A DNA stretch of 64,000 bases from Bacillus carboniphilus. Its GTDB lineage: Bacteria > Bacillota > Bacilli > Bacillales > JAIVKR01. The notes beneath the pieces are model-generated. The model saw only the letters and a list, made by a program, of their open reading frames with translations. It made no database searches and was not told the origin of the DNA. Where the stretch lies: contig NZ_CP129013.1 of the NCBI RefSeq assembly GCF_020524035.2, forward strand, positions 2,927,001 to 2,991,000. The letters run 5' to 3'. The position numbers were made by a program, and so were the translations under genes. Positions 17,494 through 26,512 of this stretch are shown here, piece by piece (within the stretch, counting starts at the first letter, position 1; every line of letters starts with the position of its first letter).

Positions 17494-18223
17494 ATGATGA
17501 ATACATATTTATACTTAGTCAGGCACGGAGATTCTCCAAAAGAAGGAAATGAAAGGATAAGAGGACTATCTGAAAAAGGAAAAAGAGATGCTCTCAAAGT
17601 GAAAGATATACTAATAGATGAAGGGATAGATGTGTTCGTTTCCAGTCCATACAAACGAGCGATTTTAACTATTCAACCTTTAGCAAATGAGACCGGTCAA
17701 GGAGTAAAGGTACATGAAGATTTAATGAGGTTGTTCAAAAAGCCCTAAAAAAATGTCGGTTGAATAACTTTGTTGGTTTGCTTTTCCGCTCCTCATGTAC
17801 CAAGAACGTACACTGTGAGTGCTCAAAGCTACACCGCCTCGTTCTTCAGCGTCCTTTTTCCCTTACTTTTTGAACACGCACTTAAAAGAAAGAATTTTTT
17901 CTAATCAATCTAATCGAATGAGAGATGAGGATTTACTGCCTCTATTAGAAGAATCATTTGCTAACCTAGACTACTCATTCAATGACGGGGAGTCTAATCG
18001 AGCGTGCCAAAACAGAGCTATCATGGTACTAAAAGAGTTGCTTAACAATTATGAAGGAAAAAAGATTGCCATTGGTACCCATGGAGCAGTCATGACGTTA
18101 ATGATGGCGTATTATGACAGCAAGTATAACTTAGATTTCCTACGAAGTTTATCAAAACCTGATCTATATAAAATGGAGTTTAGCGGTCAAAAATTATTAT
18201 GTGTTGAGAGGTTATGGAGCTGA
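17494..18223 (+). pseudogene. histidine phosphatase paralogue interrupted by a MITE
   Basis: The N-terminal part (YLVRHGDSPKEG, SSPYKRAILTIQPLA, VHEDLM) ends in foreign sequence at 17728. The C-terminal part (ERIFSNQSNR to KLLCVERLWS, with IGTHGAVM) resumes at 17888. The intervening 160 bases are repeat family 1 copy 2 plus a degenerate 7-bp duplication. Their removal joins ...HEDLM directly to ERIFSN... in frame. The gene is therefore intact except for the insertion. A start at 17497 (second ATG) is better spaced from GGAGA than 17494. Confidence 0.88.
17728..17880 (-). mobile_element. MITE-like repeat family 1, copy 2
   Basis: In the reverse orientation relative to copies 1, 3 and 5: it begins AGGTTGTTCAAAAAGCCCTA and ends CTTTTTGAACACGCA. 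The ends share TGTTCAAAAAG as an inverted repeat. The inside has no coding capacity and shares long blocks with the copies at 32.0, 38.6 and 44.8 kb (for example AACAAAGTTATTC and GAACGAGGCGGTGTAGCTTT on the opposite strand). Flanking 7-mers TTTAATG and CTTAAAA are degenerate. Confidence 0.85.
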
Positions 18224-18296
18224 AAACTGATATTCATTTTTACGAATGTATATTTGTCTTCCTTCTTAATATAATGAATTTATGAGGTGATGATGA

Positions 18297-19289
18297 ATGA
18301 CGACAAGTTCTAGTATTTCTTTAAGAAATTTAGGTGCTTCTGATTTGAAGGTTTCACCGTTAGGATTAGGTACGTGGCAATTTAGTAAAGGAAAAAGGTT
18401 AGCAGGCATAAAATTTTGGCCTGATTTGGAAAAACAACTGATTCAAGAAATAGTGAAGGTTAGCTTAAGAGGTGGAATCAATTGGTTTGACACTGCTGAG
18501 ATTTATGGGAAAGGGGCATCAGAAGCAGTTTTAGCGGATGCTTTGAATGAATTAGGAGATGAGGCAAAAGAGGCGTTAATATGTACGAAATGGTGGCCTG
18601 CCTTTAGAAGAGCTAAATCTATTAATCAAACGATTGATCAAAGACTAGAAGCGTTAAAAGGTAGAAAGATTGACTTGTATTTGGTGCATCAACCATTTTC
18701 TTTTTCAAGTGCAAACGAAGAGATGAATCAAATGGCTCAATTATTACAAGAAGGCAAAATAAATCATGTCGGAGTTAGTAACTTTAGCGAAAAAAAATTG
18801 AGAGAAGCACATGGTGCGTTAAAAGAACAAGGCTTTCCTCTTGTTGCAAATCAAATGAAATTTAGTTTACTAGATCGGCGGATTGAAAGAAACGGAGTGC
18901 TTGATGCAGCAAAGCAGCTCGGAGTCACTATTATTGCCTACTCCCCTTTAGAACAAGGAATTTTAACGGGCAAATTTCATAAAAACCGTGAGTTGATTAA
19001 AAACATTGTTGGACCAAGAAAGTATCTCTCTGGCTTTAAAGAGTCCTCTTTAACTAGAACACAGCCGCTAATTGACTTACTGGAACGGCTTGCGAAGGAA
19101 TATGACATATCAACAAGTCAAATTGCATTAAATTGGACAATCCATTTCCATGGGGAAACGATCGTTGCCATTCCTGGTGCGACGAAAAAACATCATGCTG
19201 AAGAAAATATAGGTGCGCTAACTTTTCGATTATCTGATAAGCATCTTGCTGAAATTGATAAGGTTTCGAAAGAAGTTTCACTGAAATAG
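18297..19289 (+). CDS. aldo/keto reductase
   Basis: 330 residues, TIM-barrel NADPH reductase. NWFDTAEIYGKGASE supplies the catalytic Asp and Tyr, ICTKWW the lysine and LYLVHQPF the histidine. The C-terminal cofactor stretch AIPGATKKHHAEENIGAL is typical. GAGGTGATG precedes the ATG. Monocistronic, ended by a terminator. The substrate cannot be predicted. Confidence 0.92.
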   Translation: MTTSSSISLRNLGASDLKVSPLGLGTWQFSKGKRLAGIKFWPDLEKQLIQEIVKVSLRGGINWFDTAEIYGKGASEAVLADALNELGDEAKEALICTKWWPAFRRAKSINQTIDQRLEALKGRKIDLYLVHQPFSFSSANEEMNQMAQLLQEGKINHVGVSNFSEKKLREAHGALKEQGFPLVANQMKFSLLDRRIERNGVLDAAKQLGVTIIAYSPLEQGILTGKFHKNRELIKNIVGPRKYLSGFKESSLTRTQPLIDLLERLAKEYDISTSQIALNWTIHFHGETIVAIPGATKKHHAEENIGALTFRLSDKHLAEIDKVSKEVSLK

Positions 19290-19304
19290 ATTTCCTGGAA
19301 AAAC

Positions 19305-19340
19305 AAATCCAAGGGTGTTGCGATATTCTTGGATTTTTTA
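19305..19340 (+). terminator. terminator after aldo/keto reductase
   Basis: AAATCCAAG ... CTTGGATTT stem followed by TTT. Confidence 0.8.
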
Positions 19341-19422
19341 GCGTATAAATATTTTATTTCGCCATTATTCTGGTTATTCAATATCCAATTTAGTAAAGTT
19401 AGTTGTAAGTACAAATAAAAAG

Positions 19423-19836
19423 GTGATTACAATCAAAAAATTGAAAAGTATATTATTTATGATTATTGGATCCATCTCCTTATTAGTTGGTATTGCAGGG
19501 ACAATCTTTCCTGTTCTTCCGGGCGGCCCATTTTATTTATTTGCTGCTTTTTGTTTTGCAAAAAGCTCTAAGAAAATAGATAACTGGTTTAAAAGCACCT
19601 CTATATATCAAAAATACGTTGTAGCGCTATTAGAGAATAGAGGGATGACGTTAAAAGAGAAAATAAGAATAAACGTGATTGCTGATTTTTTTATCGTGTT
19701 CTCTATTTTTTATATCGATATCCTATTAGTGAAAGTGATTTTGATCGTACTCGGTCTCTATAAGCATTATTATTTTATAAAGAAGATTAAGACGATTAGC
19801 CCTGATGAAGAAAAAGAGTTGTTAGAAGGAAAATGA
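19423..19836 (+). CDS. DUF454 (YbaN-like) membrane protein
   Basis: 137 residues. GIAGTIFPVLPGGPFYLFAA followed by FCFAKSSKKIDNW is the DUF454 signature. Two N-terminal helices and two C-terminal helices are visible. The GTG at 19423 overlaps the only good ribosome-site sequence (AAAGGTGAT), so true initiation may be slightly downstream, perhaps at the TTG at 19441; the start is unresolved. Function unknown. Confidence 0.8.
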   Translation: MITIKKLKSILFMIIGSISLLVGIAGTIFPVLPGGPFYLFAAFCFAKSSKKIDNWFKSTSIYQKYVVALLENRGMTLKEKIRINVIADFFIVFSIFYIDILLVKVILIVLGLYKHYYFIKKIKTISPDEEKELLEGK

Positions 19837-19852
19837 AAAGGAGTTAATTATC

Positions 19853-20644
19853 GTGTCTCAATATGGTGAAGGTTTATTTAAAGGGTCAGCAGAATATTAC
19901 TCGAAGTATCGACCAATTTATCCTTCCAATTTAATCAGGTTTTTAGTAGATAAGTTCTCCTTAAATGGAGAGCAAAATTTACTTGATTTAGGATGTGGGA
20001 CTTGACATCTAACTTTAAGATTGTCTGATTGGTGCCAAAAAATTGTGGGTATTGATATAGAGCCTGAGATGATTGCAGAAGCAAAGCGTCTTCATCAACA
20101 AATAAGAATAGGAAGTATTGATTGGTTCAACGGGACCCCAGAGCAATATAAGGAGCAGTTTGATGAACCCTTTCATTTAGTCACAATCGCTAAAGCCTTT
20201 CATTGGATGGATCGTCCGAAAGTGCTAGATGACCTTTATGAAATGATAGAAGAAAATGGTGGCGTGACGATTATTGATAACTATGACCCGCAAAAAAAAC
20301 AAGAAGATTGGCAGCTTCAGCTAAACGAAGTGATAGAGATGTGGTATGGAAAAGAGAGAAGGGCTGGAAATTCAACCTATTCTCATCCAACTACAAGTCA
20401 TGAAGAAATAGTGGCCGAATCAAAGTTTCATCTTGAAAACTACACATTACCTCCTTATGAAATCACATGGACTGTAGAATCTATTATTGGCAACTTATAT
20501 TCTACTTCTTATGGATCTAAGAGATTTCTAGGAAGCCATGTGAAAGCTTTTGAAGATGAAGTAACCGACGCGCTCCTATCTATTAATGGTGAAGGTTTAT
20601 TTAAAGAGCAAGTTCAATTATCAATGAAACTAGCATTAAAATGA
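19853..20644 (+). pseudogene. class I SAM-dependent methyltransferase with in-frame TGA
   Basis: From GTG 19853 (after AAAAGGAG) the frame encodes FKGSAEYYSKYRPIYP, then LLDLGCGT, a TGA at 20003-20005, then HLTLRLSDW and a normal methyltransferase body (IVGIDIEPEMIAEA, VTIAKAFHWMDR) to 20644. The stop replaces the second glycine of the SAM-binding GxGxG loop, so one G-to-T change would explain it. Reinitiation at 20021 would lack the SAM site. The frame is otherwise intact, so the change is recent or a base-call error. Confidence 0.85.
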
Positions 20645-20655
20645 GGGGAATCTAC

Positions 20656-21269
20656 ATGATTGTTGAGTTGCAAAAAAATGAGTTTCATAAATGTAGAGAG
20701 TTTTTAAATCCAACTGGACAAGTAGAAGCATTTGCTGTAGTAGAGGGGACAAATCCAGGAAGAATTTTTGTAGATAATATGGATGTACCGAAATCTGGTT
20801 TGATTTGGCTAGGGAGTAATGATGGCTTCCTATTTATTGGTGATGAGAAGAATGAAACGTTTAATTGTCAGCTAGATGAGTTTATCGATAAAACTATAGT
20901 TTCTAAGCAAAGAAAGTTCAATTAAAGGGATTTGAAGCAATCGTTCATCATGAAAATTGGAATCAAACATTTGAAAAAGTTTTTCATCATCGGGAGATTG
21001 GAAGCTGTAATCAACGAGTCTATACGATAAAAAATAGAGATGACTTTAAATCTGAAGAACCGATGATTGATGAGGAATATGAAGTGGTTATAATTACTAG
21101 TGAACTGATTGACAAGAACCCCAATACACCATTTTTACGGAATACAATTAACGAGTATTGGACCTCTATTGAACAGTTTCTTGAGAAAGGAATCGGGTTT
21201 TGTGTTGTTTACAAGAAGCAAATTGTAAGCGTTTGTTTTTCAGGTTTTGTCTTTAATGATATCCAATGA
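20656..21269 (+). pseudogene. GNAT-family acetyltransferase, frameshifted and 3'-truncated
   Basis: The first part (FLNPTGQVEAFAVVEGTNPG, RIFVDN, PKSGLIWLGSNDGFLFIGDE) matches the N-terminal half of the larger GNAT_acetyltran group. After a one-base loss near 20910-20920 the protein continues in another frame (GFEAIVHHENWNQTFEKVF to VSVCFSGFVFNDIQ). It then stops before the acetyl-CoA binding C-terminus, which is missing. Both a frameshift and a truncation point to a true pseudogene. The ATG at 20656 follows GAGGGGAATC. Confidence 0.75.
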
Positions 21270-21377
21270 CTTCATCGTGCTGTGTGCTTTTTAGGGAGTG
21301 AAAAACCATCAACTGAAAAGTGTGAGTAGCTTTATTTCATTAATGATAGATAAATAGTGGAAAACAGGGGTTATTAC

Positions 21378-21887
21378 ATGAATAAATTTTTTAGTGCTTT
21401 AGAATATGTAAATGAACACATTTATGAACCTAATCAATTAGTGATAAGGTCTATCCAAGAAGAACAACAAAATTCAAATTATGGTGGCGGCACTTTTTTA
21501 TTATCAAATAAATCGATTCGTTTTAGAGTCTCTAAAAGAACGCCGAATAAAATAGGAGAGTTTGTTGCTATTTGGGAAAAAGGTGAAGATAGCAAAAATA
21601 CCGCCTTTTCATACGAAAATGCGCCGGATATCTTAGTTATTAATACCACTATTAAAGAAAATCAGTTTGGTCAATTCATTATACCAAAGGAAACTCTTGC
21701 GAAACGAAACATACTTAAAACCCGTTCTTCAAAAGGAAAAATGGGATTGAGAGTTTATCCAAGTTGGGAAAGTCCAACAGGTAAACAAGCCTTAATGACT
21801 CAAAAATGGCAGTTACCTTATTTTGTTGATATGAGTAATATGAATGATTTACCTATAAAGAAAATCTTACAATTGTATCTTCAATAG
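21378..21887 (+). CDS. MepB family protein
   Basis: 169 residues. The conserved MepB core is clear: FRVSKRTPNKIGEFVAIWEK, then GQFIIPKETL, MGLRVYPSWESP and ALMTQKWQLPYF. MepB is the third protein of the staphylococcal mepRAB multidrug locus and its role is unknown. No mepA or mepR is nearby. The ATG at 21378 follows CAGGGG; an upstream in-frame GTG at 21357 lacks a ribosome site. Confidence 0.88.
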   Translation: MNKFFSALEYVNEHIYEPNQLVIRSIQEEQQNSNYGGGTFLLSNKSIRFRVSKRTPNKIGEFVAIWEKGEDSKNTAFSYENAPDILVINTTIKENQFGQFIIPKETLAKRNILKTRSSKGKMGLRVYPSWESPTGKQALMTQKWQLPYFVDMSNMNDLPIKKILQLYLQ

Positions 21888-22049
21888 TACGTGGAATGTT
21901 ATTAGTAAAGAAACCTTTAAGTTATGCGGACGGTTTTTTGATTAGAATAAATAAATGAAGAATATCTTTTTATTGATTTCGATTCGGCGGTATTAGAGAT
22001 CTATATATAATACCAGGGTGTTTGAGGTGTAAAAAGCAAGGAGAAGAAT

Positions 22050-22556
22050 ATGGAATCTAGTTTAATTATTATACGAGGAAACTCTGGAAGCGGAAAAACA
22101 ACGACTGCGAAAAGCCTTCAAGATCATTTAGGGAATGGAACCTTATTGGTTTCTCAAGATGTTGTACGCCGTGAAATGCTAAAGGTTCACGATAGAGAAG
22201 GAAATCTTTCAATTAATTTGATTGAACAAATAGCAAAATACGGAATAGGTCGATGTGAATATGTAATTGTTGAGGGAATATTATATAAAAATCGTTATGG
22301 TGAAATGCTGAATAACTTAATTAACCTTTTTAATCAGAAGGCCTATATTTATTATTTCGATCTGCCATTTGAGGAGACAGTCTTGCGCCATAACGGTAGT
22401 TCGAAAAAGATGGAGTTCGGAGAAGAATCATTACATGCTTGGTGGACTCCAAATGATCACCTTGGAGTAGAGGGAGAGGTCATGCTGACTAATGATATGT
22501 CACAAGAAGAGGTGTTGAAACTGATCTTGCATCAAATAAAACTGAAAGATTATTAG
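22050..22556 (+). CDS. P-loop kinase (AAA/zeta-like small-molecule kinase)
   Basis: 168 residues. The N-terminal Walker A is IIRGNSGSGKTTTAKSL; SQDVVRREML follows as in nucleotide or antibiotic kinases, and a Walker B-like YVIVEGILY. No toxin-antitoxin partner is adjacent. The ATG has AAGGAGAAG upstream. The acceptor is unknown. Confidence 0.8.
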   Translation: MESSLIIIRGNSGSGKTTTAKSLQDHLGNGTLLVSQDVVRREMLKVHDREGNLSINLIEQIAKYGIGRCEYVIVEGILYKNRYGEMLNNLINLFNQKAYIYYFDLPFEETVLRHNGSSKKMEFGEESLHAWWTPNDHLGVEGEVMLTNDMSQEEVLKLILHQIKLKDY

Positions 22557-22603
22557 TCAGACCTTTTATGAGAGACGACTTAGAAGATGTGTTTCAGATT
22601 TGA
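22538..22603 (+). pseudogene. N-terminal remnant of a GNAT acetyltransferase
   Basis: In the frame overlapping the end of the kinase gene: KTERLLVRPFMRDDLEDVFQI, then TGA where GNAT proteins of the RimJ/RimL type have tryptophan. No downstream GNAT sequence survives. This is a fossil start, not a functional gene. Confidence 0.55.
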
Positions 22604-22745
22604 AAAATCATGGACTATAGTGCTGACAGCAACTCCAACAACTCAAGTATCCACCCCTTATCTTTTTTATGTGAGGACATATGTCTTTGACTACGACTGA
22701 TAAATACATAAAATGAAAGGTATGTAAACATGAGGGGTGAATACG

Positions 22746-23924
22746 TTGAGAGATTCAAAAATAGTTACTTTACAAGGTTTTTATTTATTTGCATTTTTAG
22801 GGATGGGAAGTTTTCTGCCTTTATTAAGTGTATATTTAAAAGAAGTTGAAAAATTGGACGGCTCACAAATTGGGTTAATTATGTCCCTTGGTCCTATCGT
22901 TATGATGTTTTTTCAACCGATTTGGGGAATGGTGAGTGACTATACGCAAGCGCCAACAAGAGTGTTAGCTTTGACGACTTTCTTAACCGGAATCGCTGGC
23001 TTGGGTTATACCATATTTGATTCGTATCATTTGTTTATTGTCATAGCAATTCTGGTGGCTATTTTCCAAAGTGCAATTATTCCTGTTTCAGATAGTATTT
23101 CTTTAAAATATGCAACAAAAGTGAAATATAAATATGGAAATATTCGATTATATGGATCGTTAGGATTCGGTATCGCTGTATTTGTGATGGGGAAATTATC
23201 TGAATCCATTGGCCCTAGTGTCATTTTTTATTCTTTACTCATTACCCTTACACTTGCTTCTATTCTTGCGTTGATTGCTCCTAGTGAACGACAAACGGTA
23301 AAAGTAGAAATAATAAAAGGGATGAGACAACTATTTTCATATAAAGAGTATGTTCTTTTTCTAGGCGTCACGTTCACCATTTTTGCTCCTAACCTTGCTA
23401 ACAATACGTTCTTTGGCTTGTTTGTTGAAGAAAGTGGTGGAACTTATGCAGCCATTGGGATCGCCTTTATGGTGGCGGTGTTTATGGAAATTCCCTTTAT
23501 GAGATGGTCTGGAAGCTTTATTGATCGCTACGGTTACTTAATGGTCATTATCTTAGCGGGAACGGTATCACTTGCTAGATGGTTCTTGTACTTTTTTGAA
23601 CCAAGTATGTCGATTATTTATCTTTCAACCATTATGCAAGGATTTTCCTTAGGTTTATTTATTCCAGCAGGCCTTCAATATATCAAGAAGGTGGCCCCAG
23701 ATCATGTGGAAGCATCGGCAGTGACGATATATGCCGCTGTTGGAACGGGACTCGGTAACTGGTTTTGTACGATCATTGGTGGTTACCTATACGAATACTT
23801 TACCATTTATGCCGTGTATTTATTTTTTGGCTTATTAGCCTTCCTTGGAATCATATTAACGTTCGTTTTATATCAAAATGAAAGAGTTCTTAATAGTGAA
23901 ACACCTATAGTAAAGACTTCATAA
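22746..23924 (+). CDS. MFS transporter (MFS_1-like group)
   Basis: 392 residues and about 12 helices. FLPLLSVYLKEV near the start, GMVSDYTQAPTRVL (loop 2-3 motif) and the YGNIRLYGSLGFGIAVFVMG region place it near the sugar/nucleoside-type MFS_1-like group (as in YwbF or HcaT-type proteins). TTG 22746 is correctly spaced after GAGGGGTGA; a GTG nine bases upstream overlaps that site. Substrate unknown. A strong terminator follows. Confidence 0.85.
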   Translation: MRDSKIVTLQGFYLFAFLGMGSFLPLLSVYLKEVEKLDGSQIGLIMSLGPIVMMFFQPIWGMVSDYTQAPTRVLALTTFLTGIAGLGYTIFDSYHLFIVIAILVAIFQSAIIPVSDSISLKYATKVKYKYGNIRLYGSLGFGIAVFVMGKLSESIGPSVIFYSLLITLTLASILALIAPSERQTVKVEIIKGMRQLFSYKEYVLFLGVTFTIFAPNLANNTFFGLFVEESGGTYAAIGIAFMVAVFMEIPFMRWSGSFIDRYGYLMVIILAGTVSLARWFLYFFEPSMSIIYLSTIMQGFSLGLFIPAGLQYIKKVAPDHVEASAVTIYAAVGTGLGNWFCTIIGGYLYEYFTIYAVYLFFGLLAFLGIILTFVLYQNERVLNSETPIVKTS

Positions 23925-23936
23925 TATTTTAGACAG

Positions 23937-23968
23937 CCTCAGGACCTTTGGATCTGAGGTTTTTCTTT
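23937..23968 (+). terminator. terminator after MFS gene
   Basis: CCTCAG ... CTGAGG stem followed by TTTTTCTTTT. Confidence 0.8.
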
Positions 23969-24027
23969 TAAATTTGGATTGATATAATGAAAATTATGGA
24001 TAATTAAAAGGAGATGAAGAGACATTT

Positions 24028-24645
24028 ATGAGTGATCAATGGATAGAATGGGCAAAAAAATTACAATCAATCGCTCAAGCAGGATTAACATTTTCAAAAG
24101 ACGAATATGATCTAGAACGTTATCAACAACTAAGAGACCTCAGTGCCGAAATTATGTCAGAACACACAGATTATCCTTTGAACAAAATCAAAGATTTCTT
24201 TGCTAACGACAAAGGCTATCAAACTCCTAAACTAGATGTAAGAGGAGTGGTATTTAAAGAAGACAAGATTTTAATGGTGAAAGAAAGACTAGATAATCGG
24301 TGGTCTTTGCCTGGAGGATTTTGTGATATTGGCCTGTCAGCTAGTGAAAATATTGTGAAAGAAATTAAAGAAGAATCAGGTTTCAATGTAAACCCTACAA
24401 AGTTATTGGCGCTTTTACACATGAATAAGCATCCTCATCCTCCACAACCCTTTGACTATTACAAAATATTTATTCAATGTGAAATTACTGGCGGAAAAGC
24501 AAAGTCGGGTTTAGAAACGAATGAAGTGAAATTTTTTGAACAAAATCTTTTACCTCCACTATCTACAAGAAGAAATACGCAATCACAAATAAACATGTTG
24601 TTTGAGTTTTTAACAGATCGAAATAAACCGGCGATTTTTGATTGA
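24028..24645 (+). CDS. Nudix hydrolase with N-terminal nucleoside-diphosphate-X domain
   Basis: 205 residues. The N-terminal ~60 residues (WAKKLQSIAQAGLTFSKDEY) are the NUDIX_N-type helical domain. The Nudix box is GGFCDIGLSASENIVKEIKE then ESGF, with lysine in place of the usual arginine of REUxEE. It probably hydrolyses a nucleoside diphosphate linked to another group. AAAGGAGATG precedes the ATG. Monocistronic, with a shared terminator downstream. Confidence 0.9.
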   Translation: MSDQWIEWAKKLQSIAQAGLTFSKDEYDLERYQQLRDLSAEIMSEHTDYPLNKIKDFFANDKGYQTPKLDVRGVVFKEDKILMVKERLDNRWSLPGGFCDIGLSASENIVKEIKEESGFNVNPTKLLALLHMNKHPHPPQPFDYYKIFIQCEITGGKAKSGLETNEVKFFEQNLLPPLSTRRNTQSQINMLFEFLTDRNKPAIFD

Positions 24646-24667
24646 AGGTCATTCTGTCGATAAAAAA

Positions 24668-24705
24668 AGAGCTAAACTATAAGTCTACCTTTATAGATTA
24701 GCTCT
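24668..24705. terminator. bidirectional terminator, Nudix gene / bdbC
   Basis: AGAGCTAA ... TTAGCTCT with inner complementarity (ACTATAAG/CTTTATAG). A-rich upstream arm gives a T-run on the minus strand. Confidence 0.8.
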
Positions 24706-24719
24706 TCCTCATTTTTAGC

Positions 24720-25145
24720 TTATTTCTTTCTTATTAGGAACATCATAATTGTAATGATGGTGAATGCGGTTAATGATAGAAAAGGAATGGTGATAAATCC
24801 AAGCCAATTAATGTACTCGCCACTACATGGAATTCCATTAGAGCAAGGTTTGAGGCTTGCAAAGCCAGGTACTTTCTGTTCTAAATAGTGGAAAATAGCG
24901 ATAAACAATCCAATGATGGACATCGGTAGAACGTATTTTTTCACTGCTTTGTCATTGAAGAAAGTGGCAATCCCTAAAATCAGTGGTAATGGATACATTA
25001 AAATGCGCTGGTACCAACATAATTCACATGGAACAAAACCGCGAAATTCACTGAAATATAAACTCCCTAACATCGCAATAATAGAAGTGACCCAAGCAAT
25101 ATAGAGGTATAACTGCTGGTGATTATTACTTTTATTTTCTTTCAT
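24720..25145 (-). CDS. bdbC: disulfide oxidoreductase BdbC (DsbB family)
   Basis: 141 residues and four transmembrane helices. The quinone-side CELC (FVPCELCWYQRILMYPL) and the second cysteine pair CSNGIPCSGEY between helices 3 and 4 are both present. BdbC reoxidises BdbD outside the membrane. It directly follows bdbD with one base between stop and start region, so the two are one operon. Confidence 0.94.
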   Translation of the reverse strand: MKENKSNNHQQLYLYIAWVTSIIAMLGSLYFSEFRGFVPCELCWYQRILMYPLPLILGIATFFNDKAVKKYVLPMSIIGLFIAIFHYLEQKVPGFASLKPCSNGIPCSGEYINWLGFITIPFLSLTAFTIITIMMFLIRKK

Positions 25146-25146
25146 G

Positions 25147-25809
25147 TTACTCTAATTCCTCTTCTATTACAGATTTAAGGTCTTCATAGCTTGGAGCAGC
25201 TAATTTTACTCCATTAACAAAAATTGTTGGTGTTTGTTCTACGTTGAATTCCTTAATTAGACTAGAGTCTGTTGTAATCTTACTTATATGTTCCTGTTCT
25301 GTTAAACTTTTTTCTAGCTCCTCTACATTAATGGAAGGGAATTGTTGCGCTACTTCTAATGCTACTTCTTTCGTCAACCATGTTTCATCATGACCTTCAT
25401 CTGGCTGAGCATCATATAAAGCTTTTTGGAATTCCCAATATGTTTCAGGCGATTGCTCCCAAACTTCCTCTGCAGCTAACGAACCAATGGTGGAAGGCTC
25501 GCCATGAAAAATGGTATTAACATAAGCAAACTTTACTTTCCCTGTATCAATATACTCTTCTTCAAGTTGCGGGAACACTTGCTCACCCCAAGCTTTACAA
25601 GTAGGGCATAAAAAGTCTCCAAATTCAACAACTGTCACAGGAGCATCCTCATCTCCAAGGACAGGTTGTCCTTCGACGGAAGGTTGATTTTCGTATGTTG
25701 TCTGATTGTTTTCTTGACTCATTTTATTAATGAAGAAAATCGCAACTAAAAGGGCGACAACAACAAGCGTTAATATAACAATAATTTTGAATGGCGATTT
25801 TTTTTGCAA
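25147..25809 (-). CDS. bdbD: thiol:disulfide oxidoreductase BdbD (DsbA-like)
   Basis: 220 residues. A single N-terminal anchor (KIIVILTLVVVALLVAIFF) precedes the extracytoplasmic thioredoxin fold with DFLCPTCKAW as active site and the cis-proline EQTPTIFVNG. It introduces disulfides into exported proteins and is recycled by BdbC. GGAAGGTGGAG lies upstream of the ATG. Confidence 0.94.
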   Translation of the reverse strand: MQKKSPFKIIVILTLVVVALLVAIFFINKMSQENNQTTYENQPSVEGQPVLGDEDAPVTVVEFGDFLCPTCKAWGEQVFPQLEEEYIDTGKVKFAYVNTIFHGEPSTIGSLAAEEVWEQSPETYWEFQKALYDAQPDEGHDETWLTKEVALEVAQQFPSINVEELEKSLTEQEHISKITTDSSLIKEFNVEQTPTIFVNGVKLAAPSYEDLKSVIEEELE

Positions 25810-25938
25810 ATGAACTCCACCTTCCTTATAGGATCGTAAATTTTCTTTTGTGCGAATCTTTCATTATTTTATCATGAATGAAGAAAAGCGGTTCAATTAA
25901 ATTTTGTCAATTACATTAATTTTAATGAAAATATTGAC

Positions 25939-26364
25939 CTATTTATCTTTATCGAAGAATTGCATATGCTTTTTCTCTTCCTTATAGTAATCTAAGCGGT
26001 CTTGTAGCGTTCCGGTATGAAATTCAAATTTATGCCCATCTAAGTCCGTGAAGTAGATAGATTTTTTATCTTTCACGTCTCGTTCTCTACCTGGTTGGAT
26101 GTTGACTTTCAGTTCTTGTAACTTTTCTAACATTTGATCAAACTCTTTTTCCTCGATTGAAAAGGCAATGTGAGTATAGGATTGATCAATTTCATTACGA
26201 GGAATATCTTTCTCCTCATTTAATGCTAACCAAAGTCCATTTAAATCGAAATAGGCTGTCGTTCTTCCTTTGACAAGGAGCTTGGCATCAAAAACATTTT
26301 GATAAAAATGGATGGAATCTTCTAGGTTCGAAACGGAAAATAATAAATGGTTAATTCCTTTCAA
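25939..26364 (-). CDS. fosB: metallothiol transferase FosB (fosfomycin resistance)
   Basis: 141 residues, strongly like Bacillus Fos[70 protein letters not shown] then [14 protein letters not shown]. Metal ligands are His7, His in YTHIAF and Glu in KFEFH. It opens the fosfomycin epoxide with bacillithiol. The site AAAGGGGCGAT precedes the ATG. Confidence 0.93.
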   Translation of the reverse strand: MKGINHLLFSVSNLEDSIHFYQNVFDAKLLVKGRTTAYFDLNGLWLALNEEKDIPRNEIDQSYTHIAFSIEEKEFDQMLEKLQELKVNIQPGRERDVKDKKSIYFTDLDGHKFEFHTGTLQDRLDYYKEEKKHMQFFDKDK

Positions 26365-26512
26365 AGTTAATCGCCCCTTTCTGTATCCAGAGTATTATTT
26401 ATGTAGCATATACACAATCAATATTGGTAATTGGTGCATAGTCTATTGGAGGTAAGGTCTATATTTATGTTGAATTTTTTGACCTTATTATTAAATGATG
26501 AGGAGGATAAAA

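Noticed and set aside
26400-26512. Sigma-K promoter for YVTN gene 1 (GCATAGTCTA)
   Set aside because: The -10-like CATAGTCTA is present but no AC element lies at the right spacing.
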